From: Lachnospiraceae bacterium
Lineage (GTDB): Bacteria; Bacillota; Clostridia; Lachnospirales; Lachnospiraceae
Length of the DNA: 64,000 bases
Direction: 5' to 3'
Assembly (NCBI GenBank): GCA_017394885.1
Contig: JAFPWO010000021.1
Span: forward strand, 1 to 64,000
Below, one piece after another: positions 6,980 through 14,598 of this stretch (positions are counted from its first letter, which is position 1; every line of letters starts with the position of its first letter). The notes below the pieces were generated by a model that worked only from the letters and a program-made list of their open reading frames with translations, searched no databases and had not been told where the DNA came from. The position numbers and the translations under genes were made by a program.

Positions 6980-8411
6980 AATAAGCTTTGAACAAAAGAA
7001 TGACCTGGGGCTGAAATATGTGCGGGACCGGCTGGAGACGGTCTGCCCCTACGGCGGGAAGCGTCTGAAAGAAGAGGGCTTTTATTCTCCGCGGCAGAAA
7101 GAAGAGCTGGAGCGGGAGCTGGACAATGTCAGCCTGCTGCTGGCCGCGCTGAAATCCTGTGAGGATGAAGTGCTGGACCTCAGACACCGGCTGAGCGGGC
7201 TGAAAGAACTGACCGCGAGCATTACCGGCTGTGAAAGCAGGGCCCTTTCGGAAGTGGAACTCTTCGAGCTGACCGCGCTGTGCCGGCGTTTTCAGGCGCT
7301 GATCCCGAAGGCGCAGGCCCTTCCGGGGTATGAAAAGCTGGCAGAGATCGATTTTCAGCCGGTGGACGGGCCGCTTCGCATTCTGGATCCGTCCGGAAGC
7401 GGGCGCCTCAGTTTTTATGTGGAAGATGAACGGACGCCGGAGCTTGCAAAGGCCAGACGGCAGAAAAGGACCCTCGAAAAGCAGCTGAAGGAAGCGGATG
7501 CGCCGCGGGAGATGTTGCTGCGCAGCCGGCAGGAGGCGGTCAAGGCCGAGGAAGACGCCTTATCGCAGATCTATGCGGATATGAGCCTGGCGCTGCGGCC
7601 GTATACCGGTCTGCTTCTGAATAACACCGGGGCGGCCGGCCGGCTGGACGCCGCGTTGGCGAAGGCCCTTTTGGCCCGGCGCTGCGGCTGCTGCCGGCCC
7701 GGGACAGGCGGAGAAGATCTGGAACTGACAGAGGCGGTGCATCCGCAGATCGCGGCCGCGCTGGAGGAAAGGGGGCGTTCGTTCGTCCCCGTGACGGCGC
7801 ATCTGCCCCGGGGCGTGACGGTCCTTACCGGCGCGAATATGGGCGGCAAAAGCGTCGCCATGAAGACGATCGTGCTCAACACCGCGCTGGCGCTTTCCGG
7901 CTGCTTCGTTTTTGCCAAGGCGGCGCAGATCCCGATGTTTGACCGGCTGGAACTGATCAACCGGGACTTTACTGATACGGCCCGGGGCTTAAGCAGCTTC
8001 GGCGGCGAGATCCTGCGGTTTAACGAAGCGGCGAAGCATCTGGAGGAAGGTGATTTTTCCTTTATCGCCATGGATGAATTCGCCCGGGGCACCAACGCGC
8101 AGGAAGGCGCGGCCATCGCCCGCGGCGTGGTCCGCTACCTTTCGGATAAGAAGGCGGTCACCCTGCTCGCGACGCACTACGACGGGACCGCGCAGCTGGC
8201 TGCCCGTCATTATCAGGTCAGGGGACTGCGGAATCTCCCGGAAGGAGAGCACGGCGGCGGGACAGAGACGGACCGCCTGCGGCGGATCGAACAGGCCATG
8301 GACTACGGCCTGATCCCGGTGGAAAACGAGGCAGACTGTCCCCGGGACGCCCTGCGTATCTGCGAGATGCTGGGCATGGAAGAAGAGATCCTGAAAGCGA
8401 TCCGGGAGTAA
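6972..8411 (+). CDS. kamC: MutS-like ATPase KamC, lysine 5,6-aminomutase reactivase (putative)
   Basis: The C-terminal half is a MutS-type ATPase: Walker A GANMGGKS at residues 287-294, Walker B FIAMDEFARGTNAQEG, and LLATHYDG. The N-terminal half has helical, MutS-like core segments but no mismatch-recognition domain, and 479 residues is much shorter than MutS. Such short MutS homologues occur in lysine fermentation clusters and are proposed to reactivate lysine 5,6-aminomutase rather than repair DNA. It overlaps kamB and is followed by the lysine riboswitch leader of the catabolic operon. Confidence 0.8.
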   Translation: MIEISFEQKNDLGLKYVRDRLETVCPYGGKRLKEEGFYSPRQKEELERELDNVSLLLAALKSCEDEVLDLRHRLSGLKELTASITGCESRALSEVELFELTALCRRFQALIPKAQALPGYEKLAEIDFQPVDGPLRILDPSGSGRLSFYVEDERTPELAKARRQKRTLEKQLKEADAPREMLLRSRQEAVKAEEDALSQIYADMSLALRPYTGLLLNNTGAAGRLDAALAKALLARRCGCCRPGTGGEDLELTEAVHPQIAAALEERGRSFVPVTAHLPRGVTVLTGANMGGKSVAMKTIVLNTALALSGCFVFAKAAQIPMFDRLELINRDFTDTARGLSSFGGEILRFNEAAKHLEEGDFSFIAMDEFARGTNAQEGAAIARGVVRYLSDKKAVTLLATHYDGTAQLAARHYQVRGLRNLPEGEHGGGTETDRLRRIEQAMDYGLIPVENEADCPRDALRICEMLGMEEEILKAIRE

Positions 8412-8430
8412 AAAAAACTTCGGAAGCCAC

Positions 8431-8459
8431 TTGCATTTTCAGCGGTTTTTATATATTCT
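8431..8459 (+). promoter_or_regulatory. Candidate promoter of the lysine riboswitch and lysine fermentation operon
   Basis: TTGCAT (8431-8436), 17 bases, TATTCT (8454-8459). The predicted transcript starts some 40 bases before the aptamer. The match to consensus is moderate; read-through from kamC is also possible. Confidence 0.45.
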
Positions 8460-8510
8460 ATACAGCAGGGAAAGCGTGAGAAGGACTGTGTGTTTTCACG
8501 CAAAATAGGA

Positions 8511-8672
8511 CAGATAGAGGCGCGAAACGAAGGGTAGTCTTTTTCCTGTGGAACCGGCAGTTCCGGAAAAGAGGAAGGGTCGTTTCGCCGAAGGAGTGCG
8601 GCCGGCCGATCCGTGTTCCTGGCAGTCTGCGCTGAGCGCCAGCTGCTGTCATGCTCTGCATGAAGCGCTATT
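8511..8672 (+). promoter_or_regulatory. Lysine riboswitch (L box) aptamer
   Basis: The leader carries the L-box signatures in order: AGATAGAGGCGCGAA (8512-8526), GGTAGT, GAGGAAGGGT, TCGCCGAAGG (8585-8594), CCTGGCAGTC, GCTGCTGTCATG (8643-8654) and the closing GCGCTATT (8665-8672). P1 pairs AGATAG-side bases (8513-8517) with CTATT (8668-8672); the CATGC/GCATG hairpin just before it is P5. It stands between kamC and kal and fills the only gene-free stretch over 300 bases here (8412-8725). It controls a lysine-degrading operon rather than the usual biosynthetic or transport genes. Confidence 0.92.
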
Positions 8673-8705
8673 GAAGGAAGACCTTTGATGGCGCTTATTA
8701 TTTTA
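8663..8705 (+). terminator. Riboswitch terminator overlapping P1
   Basis: AAGCGCTATTGAAGG (8663-8677) and CCTTTGATGGCGCTT (8682-8696) can form a 15-pair stem with three G-U pairs and a 4-base loop, followed by ATTATTTTAT. The left arm contains the 3' strand of aptamer P1 (8668-8672), so ligand-stabilised P1 and this hairpin exclude each other. This predicts termination without lysine and read-through with lysine. Confidence 0.75.
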
Positions 8706-8725
8706 TAAAAAACAGGGAGGATACT

Positions 8726-9106
8726 ATGAAATCACTCATTCGGGTCCGCATGGGAGCGGAGGATGCCCACTACGGCGGCAATCTGGTGGACGGCGCGCAT
8801 ATGCTGCACCTGTTCGGAGACGTGGCGACAGAGCTTCTGATCCGCCACGACGGCGACGAAGGCCTGTTCTGCGCGTATGACAACGTGGAGTTTCTGGCAC
8901 CGGTGTTTGCCGGAGATTATATCGAGGCCGAGGGGGAGATCGTCAAGGTCGGCAACACCTCCCGGAGAATGGTATTTGAAGCGCGCAAGGTGATCGTGCC
9001 CCGCCCGGATATCAATGAATCCGCCTGCGACGTGCTGGAGGAGCCTGTCGTGGTCTGCCGCGCCAGCGGTACCTGCGTGGTCCCGCTCCATAAGCAGAGA
9101 AAGTGA
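8726..9106 (+). CDS. kal: 3-aminobutyryl-CoA ammonia-lyase
   Basis: The 126-residue hotdog-fold protein ([37 protein letters not shown]) matches Kal, which removes ammonia from L-3-aminobutyryl-CoA to give crotonyl-CoA in lysine fermentation. ATG 8726 follows GGGAGG. It is the first gene after the lysine riboswitch and is followed within a few bases by kce, which makes its substrate. Confidence 0.9.
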   Translation: MKSLIRVRMGAEDAHYGGNLVDGAHMLHLFGDVATELLIRHDGDEGLFCAYDNVEFLAPVFAGDYIEAEGEIVKVGNTSRRMVFEARKVIVPRPDINESACDVLEEPVVVCRASGTCVVPLHKQRK

Positions 9107-9114
9107 GAGAATAT

Positions 9115-9930
9115 ATGGAGAAACTGATCATTACCGCCGCGATCTGCGGCGCGGAAGTGACCAAGGAACAGAACCCGGCCGTTCCCTACACCGTAGCGGA
9201 GATCGTTCGGGAAGCAAAGAGCGCTGTAGATGCGGGCGCCGCCATCGTGCACCTGCATGTGCGCCGGGACGACGGCACGCCCACCCAGGACCGGGAACGC
9301 TTCCGCGAATGCATCGATGCGATCAAAAAAGAGATCCCGGATGTGATCCTGATCCCGTCCACCGGCGGCGCCGTCGGCATGAGCGCGGAGGAGCGCCTGC
9401 AGCCCACGGAGCTTTTCCCGGAGATGGCGACGCTCGACTGCGGCACCTGCAACTTCGGCGACGAGATTTTCGATAATACCATGCCGATGATGCGGATCTT
9501 CGGAAAGCGCATGATGGAGAATCATATCAAGCCCGAGTACGAGTGCTTTGAGATGGGACATCTGGATACGATCCTCACCATGGCGAAAAAAGGCGAGGTC
9601 CCCGGCGCGCCGATGCAGTTTAATTTCGTGCTCGGCGTTCCGGGCTGTACGCCCGCGACGGTCGGGAATCTGGACTGGATGGTAAAGCAGATCCCCGCGG
9701 GAAGCACCTGGACGGCTACCGGGATCGGGCGGCATGCCTTCACGCTGGCGGCGGCCGCGATCGTGATGGGCGGCAACGTCCGGGTCGGTTTTGAAGATAA
9801 TCTGTATCTGTCCCGCGGCGTGCTCGCCAAGAGCAACGGGGAGCTGGTGGAAAAGGTGGTCCGGCTGGCAAAGGAGCTCGGCCGCGAGATCGCCACCCCG
9901 GCGGAAGCAAGAAAGATATTAGGGCTGTAA
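9115..9930 (+). CDS. kce: 3-keto-5-aminohexanoate cleavage enzyme
   Basis: The 271-residue protein begins MEKLIITAAICGAEVTKEQN, and has HLHVRRDDG, STGGAVGM and ATLDCGTCNFG, the Kce (BKACE family, formerly DUF849) signature; the paired His residues bind the catalytic zinc. It condenses 3-keto-5-aminohexanoate with acetyl-CoA to give 3-aminobutyryl-CoA and acetoacetate. A GTG at 9103 overlaps the kal stop, but the ATG at 9115 gives the family N-terminus. Confidence 0.93.
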   Translation: MEKLIITAAICGAEVTKEQNPAVPYTVAEIVREAKSAVDAGAAIVHLHVRRDDGTPTQDRERFRECIDAIKKEIPDVILIPSTGGAVGMSAEERLQPTELFPEMATLDCGTCNFGDEIFDNTMPMMRIFGKRMMENHIKPEYECFEMGHLDTILTMAKKGEVPGAPMQFNFVLGVPGCTPATVGNLDWMVKQIPAGSTWTATGIGRHAFTLAAAAIVMGGNVRVGFEDNLYLSRGVLAKSNGELVEKVVRLAKELGREIATPAEARKILGL

Positions 9931-9940
9931 GGAGGAGAAT

Positions 9941-10984
9941 ATGGAACAGTTAAAAGGCAATAAATACGGCACCCACCGCGTGATCGAACCCAAGGGCGTC
10001 TTGACGCAGGCGGCCTGGAAGATCGACAACGACATGAGCAAGCATTACAGCAACGAGATCATCTGCGACGTGATCTCGCTGAATATCGACTCCGCATCCT
10101 TTACGCAGATCAGCGAGGTCTGCGGCGGCGATGAGGAGAAGATCGGGGAGATGATCCTCGGCATCGTGGCCGAGCGCGGCAAGCAGCAGAACCCGGTGAC
10201 GGGCTCCGGCGGCATGTTCATCGGCACGGTCGCCTATATCGGCGACGACTTAAAGGACCGTGACCTTAAGGTCGGCGACAAGATCGCTTCTCTGGTCAGC
10301 CTGTCGTTAACCCCGCTGAAGATCGATAAGATCCTGGCCATCCACAAGGAGATCGACCGCGTGGATATCATCGGCCAGGCGGTACTGTTCGAGAGCGGCC
10401 TCTATGCCAAGCTGCCGGATGATATGTCCGAAGCGCTGGCGCTCGCGGCGCTGGACGTGGCCGGCGCGCCGGCGCAGGCCAGACGTCTCCCGAAAGAGGG
10501 CGACAGCGTGCTGATCCTCGGCGCCAACGGCAAGAGCGGCGTGCTCTGCGCGTATGAAGCGATGAAGAAAGTCGGTCCGAACGGCAACGTGGTCGGCGTG
10601 GTCCGTAATCCGAAGCAGGTCCCGGGCCTCATGGAGCTGGGCGTTTACCACAAGGTCGTGGTCGCCTCCGCGACCGAACCGGTGGCGGTGCTCGAAGCCG
10701 CGCTGGAAGCGAACGGCGGCAAAGAATACGATCTTTCCATCAGCTGCGTGAACGTGGAAGCCTGCGAGATGAGCGCGATCCTGCCGGTCCGCGAGGGCGG
10801 AACCGTTTATTTCTTCTCGATGGCGACGAGCTTTACCCGCGCGGCGCTGGGCGCCGAAGGCGTGGGCAAGGACATCAATATGATCGTCGGCAACGGCTAT
10901 GCGAAGAACCACGCGGAGATCACCCTGAATGTACTGAGAGAGAATAAAAAGATCCGCGAACTGTTTGACAAGAAGTACGTATAA
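9941..10984 (+). CDS. kdd: L-erythro-3,5-diaminohexanoate dehydrogenase
   Basis: 347 residues, with a Rossmann nucleotide-binding motif VLILGANGKSGVLCAYEA after an alcohol-dehydrogenase-like N-terminal domain. It oxidatively deaminates 3,5-diaminohexanoate to 3-keto-5-aminohexanoate with NAD(P). AAGGAGG lies just upstream of the start, and kamA follows after 11 bases. Confidence 0.92.
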   Translation: MEQLKGNKYGTHRVIEPKGVLTQAAWKIDNDMSKHYSNEIICDVISLNIDSASFTQISEVCGGDEEKIGEMILGIVAERGKQQNPVTGSGGMFIGTVAYIGDDLKDRDLKVGDKIASLVSLSLTPLKIDKILAIHKEIDRVDIIGQAVLFESGLYAKLPDDMSEALALAALDVAGAPAQARRLPKEGDSVLILGANGKSGVLCAYEAMKKVGPNGNVVGVVRNPKQVPGLMELGVYHKVVVASATEPVAVLEAALEANGGKEYDLSISCVNVEACEMSAILPVREGGTVYFFSMATSFTRAALGAEGVGKDINMIVGNGYAKNHAEITLNVLRENKKIRELFDKKYV

Positions 10985-10995
10985 GGAGAAAGAGT

Positions 10996-12249
10996 ATGAA
11001 CACCCGCAACGGTTTATTCGCCGACGTTCCCGAAGAGCTTTGGAATGACTGGAAGTGGCAGATCCGCAACCGTATCGAGACGGTCGAGGAACTGAAAGAA
11101 CATATTGAGATCACCGCGGAAGAGGAAGAAGGCATCCGCCAGTGCCTCGGACGCCTGCGCATGGCGATCACGCCCTACTACCTGTCCCTGATCGATTTAA
11201 GCGACCCGCACGATCCGATCCGCCGCCAGGCGATCCCGACCGCGGCCGAGCTGTATCAGTCCCCGGCGGACCTGCTGGATCCCCTGCATGAGGACACCGA
11301 CTCGCCGGTCAAGGGCTTAACGCACCGCTATCCGGACCGAGTGCTGCTGCTGGTGACCGACCAGTGCTCCATGTACTGCCGCCATTGCACCCGCCGCCGC
11401 TTTGCCGGGCAGACCGATCAGGCCGTGCCGCTTGAGCAGATCGACGGCTGTATCGAATATATCCGGAATCATCCGGAGGTCCGGGACGTGCTGATCTCCG
11501 GCGGCGATCCGCTGGTCATGAGCGACGACCGTCTGGAGTATGTGATCTCCCGCGTAAGAGAGATCCCGCATGTGGAGATCGTCCGTATCGGCTCCCGCAC
11601 CCCGGTGGTCATGCCGCAGCGCATCACCCCCGAGCTGTGCGCGATGCTGAAGAAATATCATCCGATCTGGCTGAATACGCACTTCAATCATCCGAAGGAG
11701 ATCACGCCCGAATCCGCGGCGGCCTGCGCCAGGCTTGCCGACGCCGGCATCCCGCTCGGAAACCAGAGCGTCCTGCTCGCGGGCGTCAACGACTGTGTCT
11801 ACACCATGAAGAAGCTGGTGCAGGAACTGGTCAAGATCCGGGTGCGTCCGTATTATATTTACCAGTGCGACCTTTCCATGGGCCTGGAGCACTTCCGCAC
11901 GCCGGTGGGCAAGGGCATCGAGATCATCGAAGCACTGCGCGGCCACACCTCCGGCTTCTGCGTACCGACCTTCGTGGTCGACGCGCCGGGCGGCGGCGGC
12001 AAGACGCCGGTCATGCCGAATTACGTGATCTCGCAGACGCCGCACAAGGTGATCCTGCGCAACTTCGAAGGCGTGATCACGACCTATACCGAACCGGACA
12101 ATTACAAAGAGACCTGCCAGTGCGAATACTGCCGGGGAGAAAGAGAAGGCAGGCTGGTCGGCGTTGCCGGACTGGAGCGCGGGCAGGCCTTAAGCCTGGA
12201 ACCGGTCGGGCTGGCCCGCTTAAAACGCGGCCACAACAAAGGAGAATAA
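10996..12249 (+). CDS. kamA: Lysine 2,3-aminomutase
   Basis: A 417-residue radical-SAM, PLP enzyme. The iron-sulfur motif CSMYCRHC gives Cys124, Cys128 and Cys131; the PLP lysine is Lys336 in PGGGGK. SGGDPL and the C-terminal CxCxYC zinc-type cluster (CQCEYCRG) are also present. It converts L-lysine to L-beta-lysine, the first step of the pathway. kamD starts two bases after its stop. Confidence 0.96.
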   Translation: MNTRNGLFADVPEELWNDWKWQIRNRIETVEELKEHIEITAEEEEGIRQCLGRLRMAITPYYLSLIDLSDPHDPIRRQAIPTAAELYQSPADLLDPLHEDTDSPVKGLTHRYPDRVLLLVTDQCSMYCRHCTRRRFAGQTDQAVPLEQIDGCIEYIRNHPEVRDVLISGGDPLVMSDDRLEYVISRVREIPHVEIVRIGSRTPVVMPQRITPELCAMLKKYHPIWLNTHFNHPKEITPESAAACARLADAGIPLGNQSVLLAGVNDCVYTMKKLVQELVKIRVRPYYIYQCDLSMGLEHFRTPVGKGIEIIEALRGHTSGFCVPTFVVDAPGGGGKTPVMPNYVISQTPHKVILRNFEGVITTYTEPDNYKETCQCEYCRGEREGRLVGVAGLERGQALSLEPVGLARLKRGHNKGE

Positions 12250-12251
12250 AG

Positions 12252-13808
12252 ATGGCAAGCAAGATAGGACTGGATGAAAAACTGGTCGCGAAAGCCCGGT
12301 CCTCGGCGGCGAAGGTCGCGGAGGATACCCAGCGCTTTATCGAGCGGCACACCACGGTCGCGGTGGAACGGACGGTCTGCCGCCTGCTCGGCATCGACGG
12401 GGTCAACGACGTGGAAGTCCCCATGCCGAATATCGTGGTGGAGCATCTGTGCGCGAAGGATCTGCTGGCGGACGGCGCGGCGCTTCGCCTCGGCAATGCC
12501 ATGGCGGAGCTGGGCCTTTCCCCGCAGGAGATCGCGGAAGGCATCGACAGAGGCGAGATCGATCTCGCGGCCCTGCCGATGCATGCCGAAGAGGAGATCC
12601 GCGAAGCCTTGGCGCCGGTCGTCGCGGAAACGATGGCCCGCATCCGCGCCAATGTGGCTAAAAGAAACGAGTATCTGACCCGTTTCGGCGACAAGAAGGG
12701 ACCGTATATCTACCTGATCGTCGCGACCGGGAACATTTTCGAAGATATTACGCAGGCGAAGGCGGCGGCCAAGCAGGGCGCGGACGTCATCGCCGTGATC
12801 CGGACTACCGGCCAGAGCCTGCTGGATTTTGTGCCCTTCGGGGCGACGACCGAGGGCTTCGGCGGGACCTACGCGACGCAGGAGAATTTCCGCCTGATGC
12901 GCGCCGCGCTGGATGAAGTCGGAGAAGAAGAGCACCGCTATATCCGCCTCTGCAACTATTGCTCGGGCCTGTGCATGCCGGAGATCGCCGCGATAGGCGC
13001 GCTGGAGCGGCTGGACGTCATGCTGAACGACGCGCTCTACGGCATCCTGTTCCGCGATATCAACATGCAGCGGACCATCATCGACCAGTATTTTTCCCGC
13101 GTGATCAACGGCTTTGCCGGCGTCATCATCAATACCGGTGAGGATAACTACCTGACCACCGCGGACGCCTACGAGGAAGCGCACACCGTGCTGGCGAGCC
13201 AGTTCCTGAACGAGCAGTTCGCGCTGCAGGCCGGGCTGCCCGAGGAGCAGATGGGCCTCGGCCACGCTTTCGAGATGAATCCGGACCTGCCCAACGCCTT
13301 CCTCTACGAGCTGGCGCAGGCGCAGATGGCCCGGGAAATCTTCCCGAAGGCGCCGCTCAAATACATGCCGCCGACCAAGTTCATGACCGGCAACATATTC
13401 CGCGGCCACGTACAGGATGCGCTCTTCAATATGGTGACCATCCTTACGAACCAGAAGATCCACCTGCTCGGCATGATGACCGAAGCGATCCATACGCCGT
13501 TCATGTCTGACCGTGCGCTGGCTATCGAAAACGCCCAGTATATCTTCCGGACCATGGCGGATCTGGGGAACGACATCGAGTTTAAGCAGGGCGGCATCAT
13601 TCAGAGCCGCGCGGCTGAGGTGCTGCAGAAGGCGGCGGACCTGCTCGGCGAGATCGAACGGATGGGCCTTTTTGCCACGCTGGAGAAGGGCGTGTTCGCG
13701 GATATCAAGCGGCCGCAGGACGGCGGCAAGGGTCTGGAGGGCGTGACCCGCAAATCAGACCGGTACTTCAACCCCTTCATTGAAGAAATGAGACGGAAGG
13801 AGGCGTAA
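12252..13808 (+). CDS. kamD: Lysine 5,6-aminomutase alpha subunit
   Basis: 518 residues starting MASKIGLDEKLVAKARS. The frame is open far upstream, inside kamA, but ATG 12252 follows AAGGAGAAT and fits the family length of about 516. The subunit forms the TIM barrel that binds PLP and AdoCbl together with KamE and moves the terminal amino group of beta-lysine from C6 to C5. Confidence 0.95.
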   Translation: MASKIGLDEKLVAKARSSAAKVAEDTQRFIERHTTVAVERTVCRLLGIDGVNDVEVPMPNIVVEHLCAKDLLADGAALRLGNAMAELGLSPQEIAEGIDRGEIDLAALPMHAEEEIREALAPVVAETMARIRANVAKRNEYLTRFGDKKGPYIYLIVATGNIFEDITQAKAAAKQGADVIAVIRTTGQSLLDFVPFGATTEGFGGTYATQENFRLMRAALDEVGEEEHRYIRLCNYCSGLCMPEIAAIGALERLDVMLNDALYGILFRDINMQRTIIDQYFSRVINGFAGVIINTGEDNYLTTADAYEEAHTVLASQFLNEQFALQAGLPEEQMGLGHAFEMNPDLPNAFLYELAQAQMAREIFPKAPLKYMPPTKFMTGNIFRGHVQDALFNMVTILTNQKIHLLGMMTEAIHTPFMSDRALAIENAQYIFRTMADLGNDIEFKQGGIIQSRAAEVLQKAADLLGEIERMGLFATLEKGVFADIKRPQDGGKGLEGVTRKSDRYFNPFIEEMRRKEA

Positions 13809-13809
13809 G

Positions 13810-14598
13810 ATGAGTTCGGGACTGTATGATATGTCCGCAAAGGACTTTGACAAGACCCTCGATCTGACCCGCATCAAACCCTACGGGGATACGATGAATG
13901 ACGGGAAGGTGCAGCTTTCCTTTACGCTGCCGGTGCCCAACAACGATAAGGGGATGGAAGCCGCGCGGATCCTCGCCAAGCAGATGGGGATCACGGAGCC
14001 CAATGTGGCTTACGCGCGGGCGCTGGACGAGACCTTCACCTTCTATGTAGTATACGGCTCCTGCTCCCACAGCGTGGACTACACGAAGATCCAGATCCAG
14101 GCGATCGAAGACGTGACCATGGAAATGGATGAGGTGGACGAATATATCCGGGAACATATCGGCCGGAAGATCGTCGTGATCGGCGCTTCCACTGGCACGG
14201 ACGCCCACACGGTCGGGATCGACGCGATCATGAACCGCAAGGGCTTTGCCGGCCACTACGGGCTGGAACGCTATGAGATGATCGAAGCGCTCAACATGGG
14301 CAGCCAGGTGCCGAACGAAGAGTTCCTTGCCAAGGCACGCGAGATCCATGCGGACGTGCTTCTGGTCAGCCAGACGGTGACCCAGAAGAATATCCACATT
14401 CAGAATCTGACCGAGCTGATCGAGCTTGCCGAAGCCGAAGGCATGCGTGAAAACCACGTCATGTGCTGCGGCGGCGCCCGTATCACGCACGAGCTGGCCA
14501 AGGAACTGGGCTTCGACGCCGGCTTCGGCCCCGGGAAATTTGCCAATGACGTCGCCACCTTCTGCGTGAAGGAAATGGTAAGAAGAGGGATAAAATAA
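13810..14598 (+). CDS. kamE: Lysine 5,6-aminomutase beta subunit
   Basis: 262 residues containing a Rossmann-like B12-binding domain. The base-off motif DAHTVG puts the cobalt-ligating His at residue 133, and residue 144 is Lys, both matching the His133 and PLP-binding Lys144 known for the clostridial beta subunit. QTVTQKNIHIQNL and MCCGGARITHELAKELGFDAGFG are further family blocks. It starts 2 bases after kamD, and its stop overlaps the ligase start (TAATG). Confidence 0.96.
   Translation: MSSGLYDMSAKDFDKTLDLTRIKPYGDTMNDGKVQLSFTLPVPNNDKGMEAARILAKQMGITEPNVAYARALDETFTFYVVYGSCSHSVDYTKIQIQAIEDVTMEMDEVDEYIREHIGRKIVVIGASTGTDAHTVGIDAIMNRKGFAGHYGLERYEMIEALNMGSQVPNEEFLAKAREIHADVLLVSQTVTQKNIHIQNLTELIELAEAEGMRENHVMCCGGARITHELAKELGFDAGFGPGKFANDVATFCVKEMVRRGIK

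Noticed and set aside
8458..8661. Minus-strand ORF over the kamC-kal gap
   Set aside because: It lies on the lysine riboswitch and has no coding character.
11637..12251. Upstream extension of the kamD frame inside kamA
   Set aside because: It is out of frame with intact kamA, and KamD has its normal length from 12252.
12102..13493. Minus-strand ORF of 463 codons over kamD
   Set aside because: Antisense shadow of a strongly conserved enzyme gene, no ribosome site.
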